This document shows, piece by piece, positions 1 to 10,986 of a DNA stretch of 64,000 nt; the stretch's first letter is position 1; each line of letters begins with the position of its first letter. The notes beneath the pieces were generated by a model. The model was not told the origin of the DNA. It searched no databases and was given only the letters and a program-made list of their open reading frames with translations. The DNA comes from Pegea sp. RAD2-039. Taxonomy: Eukaryota; Chordata; Thaliacea; Salpida; Salpidae. The DNA is taken from positions 186,001 to 250,000 of the forward strand of contig JAQGEQ010000011.1 in NCBI GenBank assembly GCA_034620365.1. Direction: 5' to 3'. The translations under genes and the position numbers were made by a program.

Positions 1-704
1 CTCTTATGAGTAGTTTTTAAAATATCTTTGACTTTTTCGTTTAAGCCTAAATTTGTTTTTTTTTGCTTCTAAGCGTTATCGCAATGATTAGTAACAGCTG
101 TCAACTGCGTATATATCACAACAATTTCCATATCGCTTTTAATGAATAAAATATTTATCAATAACACTTAACTTGCTAACTATTCCAACTTTTTATATCT
201 TATTTCTCAAGTTTTCATTTTTCTCGAAACATATTTTTCTGTCATCAAAATAACTTAGAAATCCTAATTGTTTAGGATAATTCATTTTTTTACTAAAGTG
301 TTTTCTAGATATTTGGTTATATAAATATTAAATTTAAAGATTGAAATACAATTTTGAATGATTTCACTTCAACTTCATTTCTTCTACTTGAAAATGTTGT
401 CAGTTGTTATTTACAAGTTGGTGTTAACACTTTGAAGGTTGTGTAACTTTTAATTTGTTTAATTGATTGATTTCAGAGAAAATGTAATAAGAAAAGCCGA
501 GTAACAAACGTCTCTTGCATCTTCTTCCATCAAACGTTTCATGATGTTTTTATTTTTCATCTTTTTGTTGACACTTCAGTTATTTATTTCCACTTTTCAC
601 ATCTCGTCACTTCCTTTCTCATTTCAACTGCAGAAGTTCTTCAACAACAAGCTGACCAACAAACAACCTGAATTTTCCACTTATTCAATTTCTTTTTGTC
701 CAAG
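1..704. other. Intron or upstream sequence of the PP1 gene
   Basis: No coding signal is visible here. The sequence is T-rich and ends in a pyrimidine tract and AG at 703-704, directly before the first recognisable PP1 exon. The N-terminal two thirds of PP1 is absent, so its exons lie left of the window. Confidence 0.6.
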
Positions 705-1826
705 GTCTTCTTTGTGACTTATTATGGGCTGACCCGGACAAAGATATCAGTGGTTGGGACGAAAACGAACGTGGTGTGAGTTTTACCTTTGGTCCTGATG
801 TAGTGAGCAAATTTCTCAACCGTCATGGTCTCGACCTCATTTGTCGGGCACATCAAGTAAGATGATGACCTATTTGGTGTTTACATTGACATTCAAGTCA
901 GTTGGTCACTTACAGGTGGTAGAAGATGGTTATGAGTTCTTTGCCAAACGTCAACTTGTCACCCTCTTTTCTGCTCCTAATTATTGTGGTGAATTTGACA
1001 ACGCAGGAGGAATGATGAGTGTAGATGACTCACTGATGTGCTCCTTTCAGGTAATCCCTCTCATTTTACTCTTTCTCATCAGCTTGAAGATTTACATTTT
1101 TTTTCTATTTGTTAACGAGTAGCAAATGAAGAAGTCGTATTTGTCTACTCATTGATTGTTTGTTGTTCGCTATTTAGAGCAAAAATTAATTTTATTCTTG
1201 AACAGCCTGAAAAATTCATGAAATTATTGATCCGTATTTCAAGTAAAAGAAGCTTCTACAGTGAACTAAAAACCACTTAGCTTTCTTATCGGATTTTTCA
1301 AGTCGAGAATATTTCTCCATTACAACGAAATTTCCATACTGTCAGATATATTTGTTACATACAACAGAGTTTTCTCTTAAAATTGTTTTTAAATCAAATT
1401 AATTATTTCATTATTCACATTATTATTTTCACTTTTCTTCATTTTCTTTTCTTTTTCTAAAAACAAGTTTTTTTTTTATTTTCATCAAATCTGTTGTAAA
1501 TTTATTCATATGAAATTGAGAACATTATTATTGAACTATCTTCAATTCTGTTTACATGCAAACGGTTCTCCATCACCACTCTTTAACCAGCTGATTAAAT
1601 GTTCTCAAATTTGTCTAAAACTTAAATTTATTTCACATCAAAATCTTTTTGACTAAATATCATTTTTTAAATTAAACTTTTTTACATTTTCAATATTATC
1701 AACATTCTAATTTTCTTTCAGATTTTAAAACCTTCTGAAAAGAAGGCAAAATATCAATATGGCGGCTTGACATCGGGCCGACCAATCGCCCCACTTCAAC
1801 AGAATCTGGTCAAAGCGAAAAATTAA
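705..1826 (+). CDS. PP1: Serine/threonine protein phosphatase PP1 catalytic subunit, 3' part (partial)
   Basis: Three exons encode the C-terminal third of a type-1 phosphatase: 705-856, 916-1050 and 1722-1826 (stop TAA 1824-1826). PP1 removes phosphate from Ser/Thr of many substrates when held by regulatory subunits in nucleus and cytoplasm. The exons read almost continuously as PP1: [20 protein letters not shown], then [21 protein letters not shown] and KYQYGGL. The RAHQ histidine belongs to the metal/active site and the [14 protein letters not shown] stretch to the beta12-beta13 loop that contacts inhibitors and toxins. Both short introns have GTAAG/GTAAT donors and CAG acceptors; the last is 671 bp. 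The C-terminal tail is short and divergent, as usual for PP1 isoforms. The 5' exons lie outside the window. AATAAA signals occur at 2153 and 2305. Confidence 0.95.
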
Positions 1827-3719
1827 ACGTTCTATTAAATAAACAGTGTTCTGTGGTGAGTGTGCCCCCTTACCCACCAAAACCTTTTTATTTTCTATAG
1901 TCTTCCATTTTCATTACTATTTTTAAAAGCTGTTTAAGATATTTGTTCCTAAAAAAGCATCACTTATCTTATCAGCCGTATTTCGAGCATCAGCTTGTCA
2001 CGTGACTCGTGTAATGCTACCAACATCACTTTTTGTAATCTTTTTTCATCTCCAGTGTTTATATAAAAAAAATTGTGTTTATAAAATCCTGCTTTTAATT
2101 TTAAACTTTTCACTTTTAGATTGTAACTAATATCTATCTGGGAAGATCTAGAAATAAATGTGTCGTGTTCTGTCTTTTTTATTTTTCATCTTTTTACAGA
2201 TACTTCTATATGGAGCATGCAAGCAAGCAAATATTTTCATGATAAACATTTAATGAACTTTTAGATAACAACTTTTTGTGAATAGTATTTACTTGTGCTA
2301 TTTTAATAAACTTCTTTGTACTATAAGTCTTTTTTGCTTTTTTATCAATGAAAATAAACTTTTTGATGATAGCTAAAAATCTTGTAAAGCTATCTCTTAT
2401 ACAACAATATCTTTTGTGAATTTAAAGTGATTTCAAAATCATTCAAATTAATTTTTCAAATGGGCTCTTCACTACATCACTATTTCCATCTATATAAAAA
2501 CCATTTTTATAAAGCACTTACTGATTCTGTATTAAAGTTTTTAAAAACTAAATTGATTAAATCAGAGTCAAGTCAATTTATGATCATAGTTTCTTTCTTA
2601 ACCGTTTTATTAAAACAGTTTTTAATGTTCTAATATTGTGTCAAGACGTTAATCTTTTTATCGTTTTTACTGTTGTCTGGTGAATTAAATCAAATTTCGT
2701 AAAACATCGATTACTTGATCTGTAGTTGTTTGGTCTTAATATAAAAAATAACTTTGAGCAATTACTGTACTTGAAATTAACTTGAAGCTATATTTGGTGC
2801 TTTTTAAGCTGCCAAAATATGACAAGTTAGAAAGAAGCCAGAGCATTCTCTAAGCTCTATTCTTTTAGCTGAATTCTGTGGCGAGATATTCTCATCTTTC
2901 ATTTACTTCATCTTAAAATCAATTTTATTTAGTTTTTACAGTATGCCTTCTAGAAGAGATTTATGATAAAAAGTATAGGACAGTTTTAACTGATTAATTA
3001 TATAAGATGTTCATATTTTGCTCTTATAATTAAATCATTCAGATAAAGAGCGCTATAAGACGTTGGTCAAAACATAATAAGACGCGAGTAAATCGAATCA
3101 GGTTTCTAGTAAGTGGAGCGAAAGCTAAAGAGATCAAACAATATTTGCATATTTATAAAATTCAATAGCAGATTATCTAAATCCTAACAAAAATTACAAG
3201 CTCAACTGATACATCTTCTTATCTCAATCTAACTGAATAGCTTTTTCAATAGAATGTTTATTGACGCAGAAACTGATACGTTCACCTACTTGCTGAAATT
3301 AATTATTTTTTGTACTTCAAATTTGTGGTGATACTGATAAATTATTTACGAATAGAAAAACATTATTACTTGATTTTCTTTAAAATAAGGAAACATGCTG
3401 CTTCAGATATTTCAGCTACTTTAAACTTGTCATCTAAAACAACCTTGTAAAATCGAAAACTTTTTAATTAACAAATTAGTTGTTTTAAGCCTGTAATAAG
3501 TAAGCAATAAATTTTTAAAAAGCATCATGAATGTAGACGTGCCAAATAATTTTTTTATAAATACATATTCAAAGATGTAATAAAAATTATGATCAACAAT
3601 GCAAATACTAAAAATTAACTTTTTCAAAGTTACTTTATTCAAATTTAGAAAGGTTTCATTAAATTATTTAACGAATATGAATTATATTAAAGTAGATGTT
3701 GATATTGTTGTAGGATGTT
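1827..3719. other. PP1 3' UTR and intergenic AT-rich sequence
   Basis: AATAAA hexamers at 2153-2158 and 2305-2310 are plausible poly(A) signals for PP1. Beyond that I see no gene, RNA or repeat. Short open frames occur, as expected by chance in such sequence. Confidence 0.5.
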
Positions 3720-3966
3720 TTTTTTTTCAACCTTAATCGGCTGAGAGCGGCCGTGCATATATATATGAGCAGTAAATGTGTACCAGGGTAAAATTTATGG
3801 ATATCCAGTTGATGCCCACACAACAGGGTTCCACTCTCCACACCAGACAGGTTATGCAGCAGAACAGACAGACTGATGCAGCTGGCCCCAGCTGGCATCA
3901 CAGGAGCTGCCAGAATGACACTGAGTACAGTGACGAACTGCCTACGGGGCTCCAACTCCGGCTTTA
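3715..3966 (-). repeat. GC-richer insertion ending in an A-tract, possible retroposed element
   Basis: This roughly 250-bp block is visibly richer in G+C than its surroundings. On the minus strand it ends in an A-run (+ strand T-run 3718-3727), as SINEs and LINEs do. It is open on the minus strand for about 95 codons with a hydrophobic N-terminus, but also partly open on the plus strand. I recognise no protein, and no second copy is evident in the window. A retroposed fragment is more likely than a host gene. Confidence 0.3.
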
Positions 3967-4509
3967 AATACGAAGCTTTGCATCTCCTAGAAGTGTTGTC
4001 ATTTTATTAGGCGCACATGTCCTGTTTATATGGACTTTTCTTTGTTACTAATACGTACCCACCTATGATTTCACCCAGAACCACCCGATTATTAGGCAGT
4101 TATGGTAACCGCCTTTGCCATACAGATGGATATCTCAGGATATTTTTATATTACAATAATTGTATCAATTGGAGGAAAAAAACTAAAGTATTGTTAGTAA
4201 AAAACATGGTATGTGTTGTAGGAAGGTTAATAATTAAGTAGTCAGCGCAATAAAACTAATTCAAATTTTATACAAATTTATGTTTTTGGTTTAAAATGTC
4301 TACACTTGTGATTTTGCTTTACTCCTTTTCTGTACTACGAATGTAAAAACCTAAAATTCAAATAATTTTAAAAACAATCAATGTTAAGTCATATGTGTGA
4401 TATATTTAAATTAGTAGATTTTACCGGATGTGTAAATGTGCTGTGAACTTTCGTATGGTGCTTTGTATATAACAAGTTCATTCTGTAGCTTACTGTTGAG
4501 TTCCTCGTC

Positions 4510-5330
4510 ATGGCTTACCGTTGTTATTAGTTGTCAATTACTATTGACCAAAGCTTTCCTAAGGAGTTATTATCATAACAATTTTGTAGAAACTGTAGAA
4601 TTTTTCTTATTGCGAGGATTCTTGCCAGTTGTTTTGGCTTATTAGAGCTTAGCACAGTTTTAGCTTGGCAACGGTTAAAATAGTTTTTATTTGTATAGAT
4701 TTGAATAAGATTCTACAGAAATAAATATGTATTCATCTTTTACTGTAGCATAATCCGGGTAAACTGCCCATAATCCCAAATAGCCTATCAGCAGCTATGA
4801 AGTGGCCTCGCTGGAATAAAACTTTTACTATTTTCTTTACCCTGTACTTTGAGAACTGTCATGCTAAGCAGCTGAAACGGTTGTATGTAAAGAAGCAAAA
4901 TGAAATTTTTGCGCGCCTATACTACGAACTGAGAAGCAGAAGCTAGGAAGTCTAGCCAAGAGCTATAACTTTAAGAGTGTCACGGAAGCAGAGCACAGAA
5001 ATTGTAAGATCATAGGCTAAATATAAGATATAAATTATTAGGATGGATTATTAGATATAAGGCAAAGATTGCTAGAATCTAAAACTTTAATACTAGGTAA
5101 AGCCTTTAACCAAACGGTGACATTTGGTGATGATTGGCGGAACAACCAATACTTTGGTGTTGGCAGATCTGTCAAAGCTACTGGAGAAACAGTTAATTCA
5201 ATTAAACTCGAAGATGAGGACTTAGTGGAGCCAGCAGTAGCGGCCATAAAAGGCGTTTATTTAAAATATGGAGGTAGCAAACTTCATGATTTAACTAATT
5301 CTCAGCTGGTATAGGCATTAATATACCATA
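4510..5330 (+). mobile_element. Ty3/gypsy-type retrotransposon copy 1: leader and gag fragment (decayed)
   Basis: This copy is identified by comparison with the minus-strand copy at 58.7-60.7 kb. Shared stretches include TTGCCAGTTGTT plus TTATT and GAGCTTAG in the leader (about 4625-4655), a run around AATGAAATTTTTGCGCG (about 4900-4917) and TATGGAGGTAGCAA (about 5268-5281). Translated, it has Ty3/gypsy gag character: a helical capsid-like segment RQRLLESKTLILGKAFNQ (about 5060-5113) and an acidic stretch that precedes the zinc knuckle in the sister copy. The frame is broken by stops near 4945 and 5313, and the knuckle has decayed. Nothing of pol follows. It is a dead fragment, not a host gene. 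Confidence 0.75.
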
Positions 5331-6211
5331 ATTTCTTGAAACTCAGCCACTTACCATTTTAGATTTTTTATTTCAGTTTTATATAGTTTGCAAGAAGTAG
5401 AAAAAGTATTGCACACATAGATATCAAACTTTTATTCGTTTATTTAGAAATTTTGTTGAGTCATTGAGGAAAATCACAAAAGTTTTTAAGAACTTATAAT
5501 CACAGCCTTTTATGGAATTTGCACAAATTTAATTTGTCAGATATTTTAAAATTGTGAATTTTTTGTATAAATATTTTATTCATTATTCAAAAAAAAAAAA
5601 ACTTTGTATAGATAAAACAATGTACAAAAATAGAAGTTATAAAAAAGTGTTTAACAGATATTATAAGTATGTGCAAAGAAATAGTCAAAATAACAAGCTT
5701 ACATCATTTTGTAAACAATAAAAAAGCAATAAAATTATGAATAATAAATCTGTTCGTAATCTTATATAATCTTAAAACGAATATCAAATTTTTCAAATAA
5801 TAAATCGTACTTGTAAGTTGTATCAACCGCTACAAATGCAAAGTGAGATTTATATAAGTGGGCGAATTAAAATTCTTATGATAAAACGTTTGTACAAAAA
5901 GATATTCAATATTTTTAGAGAAAAGTCATCTTCAAGCTACAAAATGAAAAGTTTGAAAAGTGAGACTGATCATGTGTTGAATGCTAAGATATCTCTAAAG
6001 CAAAAGTTTTTTTCATTTTTTATTGACAGCAGCGATCTGTAATAAACAATTTATAAAGCAGATATAGTTATTTTCAAAACTAATCTAATAGTTATTTAGT
6101 TAGGATTTCTTAGACATAACATCGTATATCATTATTCAACAGTAATTTTTTAGACCAAATAATCAATAAAAATTATTCTCTTACTTGATGCTGTAGATGA
6201 AGTGGCTTGCT
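5331..6211. other. AT-rich intergenic sequence
   Basis: This stretch lies between the gag fragment and the end of the zinc-finger gene. An open frame of about 74 codons (5818-6042, +) has no ATG at its head and no recognisable motif; I take it as chance. Nothing else is visible. Confidence 0.4.
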
Positions 6212-9200
6212 CTAAGCAATGTGGAAACCTCTTATTTCTATGATGTGAGTATGAGCCTAATTTTAAAAAAGTTAATAGAAATAATGAAAGTAATTTAGAT
6301 ACTTGAAATCATTTTGTTTGTCTGAAAAATTCACAAACTAAAAAATCAATAATTAACAACCTACTTTATAAAATAAATTTGAAATAAATGCTTTGTTTAA
6401 CTTCACATATTTAAAAAAATAAATCGATCAAATTCCAAACCTGAATGTGAAAATGTTTTAAGACATTTTAAGCACTGAAAAGGCTTTTCATTTGTATGCT
6501 TTCTTATATGTTCTTGCAAATGGTGTTTCAGCTTAAAACTAGCGTCACAATATTTACATTTATGTGGTCTTTGTCCTGAAGTAAAATGTTTGATTCAAGC
6601 TTAATATAAATATCACAGTAAATTACTTGCAAACGATATTTACATTAATTGAATTCTTGCATTCATTCATGATTTCATCTTTTATTTTATTTTATTTTAT
6701 TTATATATATATATAAATGCGAAGGAGGGTGCCTAAAGAGAGCACATCTCACTAACACACATTCTCAGGAGTTTTATATATCTCCACCTGGGGTCGAACC
6801 CGGTACTTCCTAGCTAGATGTACCTTGTAGCTAGGTGTAGTAACCGCTTCGCCACCAAGCAGGACGAATTTTGATCATTACTTTAAATCAATTAAAACAA
6901 TACGGATAAAACTTGAAAACTGACAAGCTCAGCTTCTATATACAAGCAAAATCATCTTAATGAGTAGGCTATTTTTATTGTGATTTCAGTGAATATCTTC
7001 TGTACTACGATTATTTTCATAGTCTCTCACGCTTGAACGTTTTACTTTTTTTGATTAATTATCATTCTGAACGCATTTAATTAGGAGAAACTTAATCAAT
7101 GCAGAAAAAGTTGTTCACACTTTATGTTGAATCTATAAAAATTGGTCAACATAATTTAGAACCAAAGATTTTATCCCGTTGCATTACAACAATTTCAAAG
7201 ATTTAGTTTAGTAAAGATGTAAATCAAAATCATACAGAACTTTGTTGTAAATTGTATCAAAAAGTAAAGTTTCTTATTAAAAGTTAACTTTAAATTTTTT
7301 AAACTTTATTTTTCATTTATTTATTACAATAAAGGCGAATAAGAGTGCCTGAAAAGAGCACCTCCCGCTAACAAACATTCCTACAAAAATCAAACTCTTT
7401 ACAAACCTGTATGTTGAAATTCGTGTCTTTTCCAAGAACTTTTTCTATTAAATGACCGCAAGCACTTGCTACATTTGAACATAGGAGTTGATTTACACGG
7501 ATCTAAACAAAAACTTAGTCAAATTGTCTCAAATCATTTTTACTTTATTTTAGTTTTCATACTACTAATAATAAATAAATAACTTCGTAGGAAAATTTAC
7601 AACCAATAAACTAACATAGTTTTCACTATAATAAACTAAATAATCTTAATTCATTCCTATAGGAGATGACCAAAAATATATGTAAAAAATGTACAAAAAA
7701 TGTTAAATTGTATGTAGTAATATATTCACTAGAATGAGTGTAAGATGAGTAAGCACATTGTCTATAAATTACAAACAATAAATCCATATATATTAGCGCA
7801 TAATAATACATAATATTTATTTATTACAATAAATGCGAAGGAGGGTGCCTAAGGAGAGCACTTCCCGCTAACACACATTCTCACAAATAATATCTGTGAA
7901 GTTAGAAATCTAGAAAGTAAAAGATGTCACAGGACATTTCGGAAGTCCTCGAAGCATATAACAGTGAACAATTAAATAGAATGTTAATAAAATAAAAAAG
8001 CAAAAATTCATAGTTTAGAAATGGCAATGTTGGCAATATTAAAACGGTTCAACTTTTGCTTTTCAACAACACGAGTGAATATAAAAACATAAAACATGAA
8101 TATAAACTGTAAACATCCGAGAGTAGAGTTTATCAAAGATTTAGAAGTGATTAAGAAAATAATTGTCTTAAACAACGCTAATACTGTTTAAAAAGAATTA
8201 AAAAGCGATCATTCTGGAATAAATCTATGTAATAGGTTTGCTAATAAAACTTTTTTTTGCCATGATTACTTTTCAGACTAAGTGATAACCTTGTGTCTCA
8301 ATGATAAATAAACTACTAATACAAGTGCAAATTAACTTTCTTGCTGCGCAGCTAATTAAGCACAATTTGACCATAGTCTTTTGGTTTGATTCTAAATTAA
8401 TAGTTTACTTTTTATCAATGGATTTGCTGAAAAACCGCTTGATTTAAATTTAAACTTTTTTGTGGCAATTCTTTTATCTGTGAGATTTTCTACAAACACC
8501 TTCAATTTGTTTCGAAGTGACAAAAAAAAGCAAGAAATAAGTTTAGAAAGGTTTAGAAATACTCTTTCAAAAAGAATTTTTGTATCTGTCATATTTATCA
8601 GAATTTAGTGACATAACTTATAATCGGTAAGTTATTATTAGATACATTTTTCATTGTTTTCATGAAATTGATAAATAAGTTCAGTTTGTAAGAAATACTT
8701 AAAATGAATGCTTAGGCGACAGTAAAAGTTAAAAATTGCTACGTTGCAAGTTAGAAGTACTTCAATTTACACTTTCAGCTTAAACATCTTTTATCAAAAA
8801 TCTCGTTATCTATTATCAAGTGTTTTCATTCATGCCTGTAACTATTCAAATAATACCCGGTATTCCTATTTTCTAATGAAATCAAGTTTGAACTTTGAGA
8901 AACTCTTGAGAGCTTTACTCTCAACAAACCTTGGATCTTAAGAGGAGGCGAGACTTCTACAGTTTGTTTTAACAAATCAACCTTTAAATAAAGAACAGGA
9001 ATAAGAACATGCTTTATTATAAGGTTTCTAATTCAGTTACTTTTTTCCGCCTTGGAGCTTCAGAGTGTGTCCTGCTTCTTGAGATTTCTGCACTAAATTT
9101 GAAAATATTAATGAGCTATAATTTGATAATTTTCTATCCTAGTAATTGAAAAATATTTTTAATAATAAGATGTCTACTTCTTTGCAAGCTCTGTTTAGTA

Positions 9201-10986
9201 TTTTAGATGTAAAATATTTACTAATGTGTAAGTACTTTAACAACAAATATTTAAGACATAATCAAGAAATGATGAAAGTATTTTGATTGTTTGAAAACTT
9301 TCAAAATTGAAGTTAGTATTTACAAAGTTTCAAATTAATTTTATTTCCTATTTCTAGCTAATTATATCAAATATTTCAATAGATATTGAAATAATAAAAT
9401 GATAGTTAGCTTAGAAAACAGCAGTTATGTATGATTAAATTAAGCGGGTTTTGATTACATTTAAAAAACAAGACACTTTCTACAAATCAATTATTTACCA
9501 GTTTGATGAATTGCTGTCTGTATGAACGATCAAAGGGGGGAAACCAATGACTTCACTTTTGGTAATCGAAATGGACTTCTGTTGAAATCATGAATATTTT
9601 CAAACTGTTTACAAAAATACTTCTTAATTTTTTTCTCAGAAATGTATAATTTGTCTTAAATTATAAATAATGATTTGCTATTATTTTTTCTACAACCAGT
9701 CACAACTGAAATATCTTCTGAATATCAAAATGTGCTTATTGCATTAAAGCATCATTTTATGATTAATACTAAAAGCAAAATAATTAAATTGTCTAATAAA
9801 TATTTTGTCGAATTATAAAAATCAAGCATACAACCATTTCATGAAGTCGGCCTGCTGTGACTGCTTCCGGCTTTTCTTCTATAAAATCGAATCTCATTTA
9901 TAATAAATGTTTCGGATTGAATAAAAACTTATATAGATATTCACTATTTAGTGTTGCTTGATAATTATTATAATTTCTTACCGATAACTACTTTTTCTGA
10001 TCGTGAAGAGCTGACTTTTTTTGAAATTGACGTGATGCTCAAGTCCAACGACTCTTCAGCTGGCCTATTCTTCTCAATAAAAGACTAAATTAGAACGTCG
10101 AAAGAGTTAAAAAAAGAGAAAAGATAATTCCTTTTTTGATTAATGAAATCGATAAAACACCGTTATATAAAATGTTTTTCAACAAACTGATACATTTTGG
10201 TTACCATTAAACATAATCTTTTATTAGTTTAGCATAAGGCTACTGCTTCACTATTAATATACGGTTTTTAATTCATGACAACATACAGGGTTTCTGACAA
10301 AAGGTTCAATGGGATTATTTGCTGTAGTAATTGTAGTAGAAGCTGATGGCTGATCTGTAATTTATTCAAGGTTTTTCATTTTAGAAATAAATTATTTTTC
10401 TTAAAATAGAAAACTTACCAGGTGTGTTGTAAATAATAGCAGGATAACTGTTCTGTAGATTTCTCAAGCTTTGCTCATCATAGGAAGGACTCATGATCGG
10501 CATCTAGTGTTAAATAGTCCCATTTATTTTGAAGTAACATTTTTCGTATAATATCTTATCACAATAGTTTTCTAAATTAATATTAAGAACTATCGATATT
10601 CATCTATATTGGCAAAGCTATTTTTTGTTAGAACTTTGGTCAGTTTACAAGGTCCATATATAATTGTATAGTATAACTATGAGCAATATGTTTGAAAACA
10701 AAAAGAAACTAAATACCTGTGTTACTAAGCTTGTAGGAGCCAACAACCATGGATTAGAGAAAGAGATTATAGGTTGTGTGAAAGTATTGTTGATAGAGCT
10801 AATGTTATTGATTGAAGGAGACTCAGAAGTTAGAACCTGGTTTTCAAAATATCCTGAAATTGAAACTGGAACCGCTTCAAAAGGTTGGGTGTTGAATAAA
10901 TAAAACCAAGGTTGATATGAAGATAGAACCGAATAAGCTGTGGCTGTTTCCATTTTTGTTGATGATGAAAAGTTATTACTGTCCAT
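6212..10986 (-). CDS. Short ZEB/zfh-1-like C2H2 zinc-finger protein
   Basis: Exons (minus): 10717-10986, 10419-10503, 10287-10354, 9982-10084, 7407-7502, 6441-6575 and tentatively 6212-6237. Phases agree across all junctions and give 260 residues. The first ~160 residues are Ser/Thr/Asn-rich and low-complexity. Then come C2H2 fingers: FKCSKCLRSFNRKSSWKRH, linker TGQRPHKC, KYCDASFKLKHHLQEHIRKH, linker TNEKPFQC, and a third finger with KTFSHS. The KHHLxEH and FSHS signatures and linker order match the C-terminal finger cluster of ZEB1/2 and zfh-1, which are DNA-binding regulators. No homeodomain or N-terminal cluster is seen. The last exon supplies the first histidine of finger 3 and then stops, so that finger is incomplete; an exon continuing it may have been missed. 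The 2.5-kb intron before the fingers holds two SINE tails; the third-to-last intron junctions are otherwise canonical. Confidence 0.75.
6681..6869 (-). mobile_element. tRNA-derived SINE, full-length copy A
   Basis: On the minus strand the element has an RNA polymerase III A box TGGCGAAGCGG (6844-6854) and B box GGTTCGACCCC (6790-6800). An unrelated body and an A/T-rich tail follow (AAATAAAATAAAAT-like, 6681-6712). The head therefore derives from a tRNA. A near-identical copy lies at 48621-48825, and tail-only pieces at 7311-7384 and 7813-7885. It sits in the intron between the first two zinc-finger exons. I could not recognise target-site duplications. Confidence 0.85.
7311..7384 (-). repeat. 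SINE tail fragment C
   Basis: The sequence GAATAAGAGTGCCTGAAAAG and its flank match the 3' body of SINE copy A with several substitutions. It lacks the tRNA-derived head. It ends close to the first finger exon of the ZEB-like gene and breaks at almost the same point as fragment D. Confidence 0.75.
7813..7885 (-). repeat. SINE tail fragment D
   Basis: The segment AATGCGAAGGAGGGTGCCTA followed by a GAGAGCAC motif matches the 3' part of SINE copy A nearly exactly. Homology stops at ACACACATTCTCA, so the tRNA head is missing. It lies in the same intron as copy A and fragment C. Confidence 0.8.
9843..9886 (-). other. Possible alternative exon of the ZEB-like gene
   Basis: A G+C-richer 44-bp segment on the minus strand sits between an AG and a GTTGTA-type donor. 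It can encode a Lys/Gln-rich peptide beginning KKSRKQSQQ. Its length does not fit the phases of the neighbouring exons, so it is left out of the main model. Confidence 0.2.

Noticed and set aside
3668..3955. A minus-strand frame with a signal-peptide-like N-terminus, possible secreted peptide
   Set aside because: The frame lies in a G+C-rich insert with an A-tract end and is partly open on both strands; no family is recognised.
4750..4945. Resemblance of the 4.75-4.95 kb frame to nucleosome assembly protein N-termini
   Set aside because: The similarity is only compositional, and the same stretch matches the sister gag copy at nucleotide level.
5069..5314. An 80-codon plus-strand open frame that first looked like an acidic host protein exon
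   Set aside because: It aligns with the gag region of the retrotransposon copy at 59.8-60.2 kb, so it is part of a mobile element.
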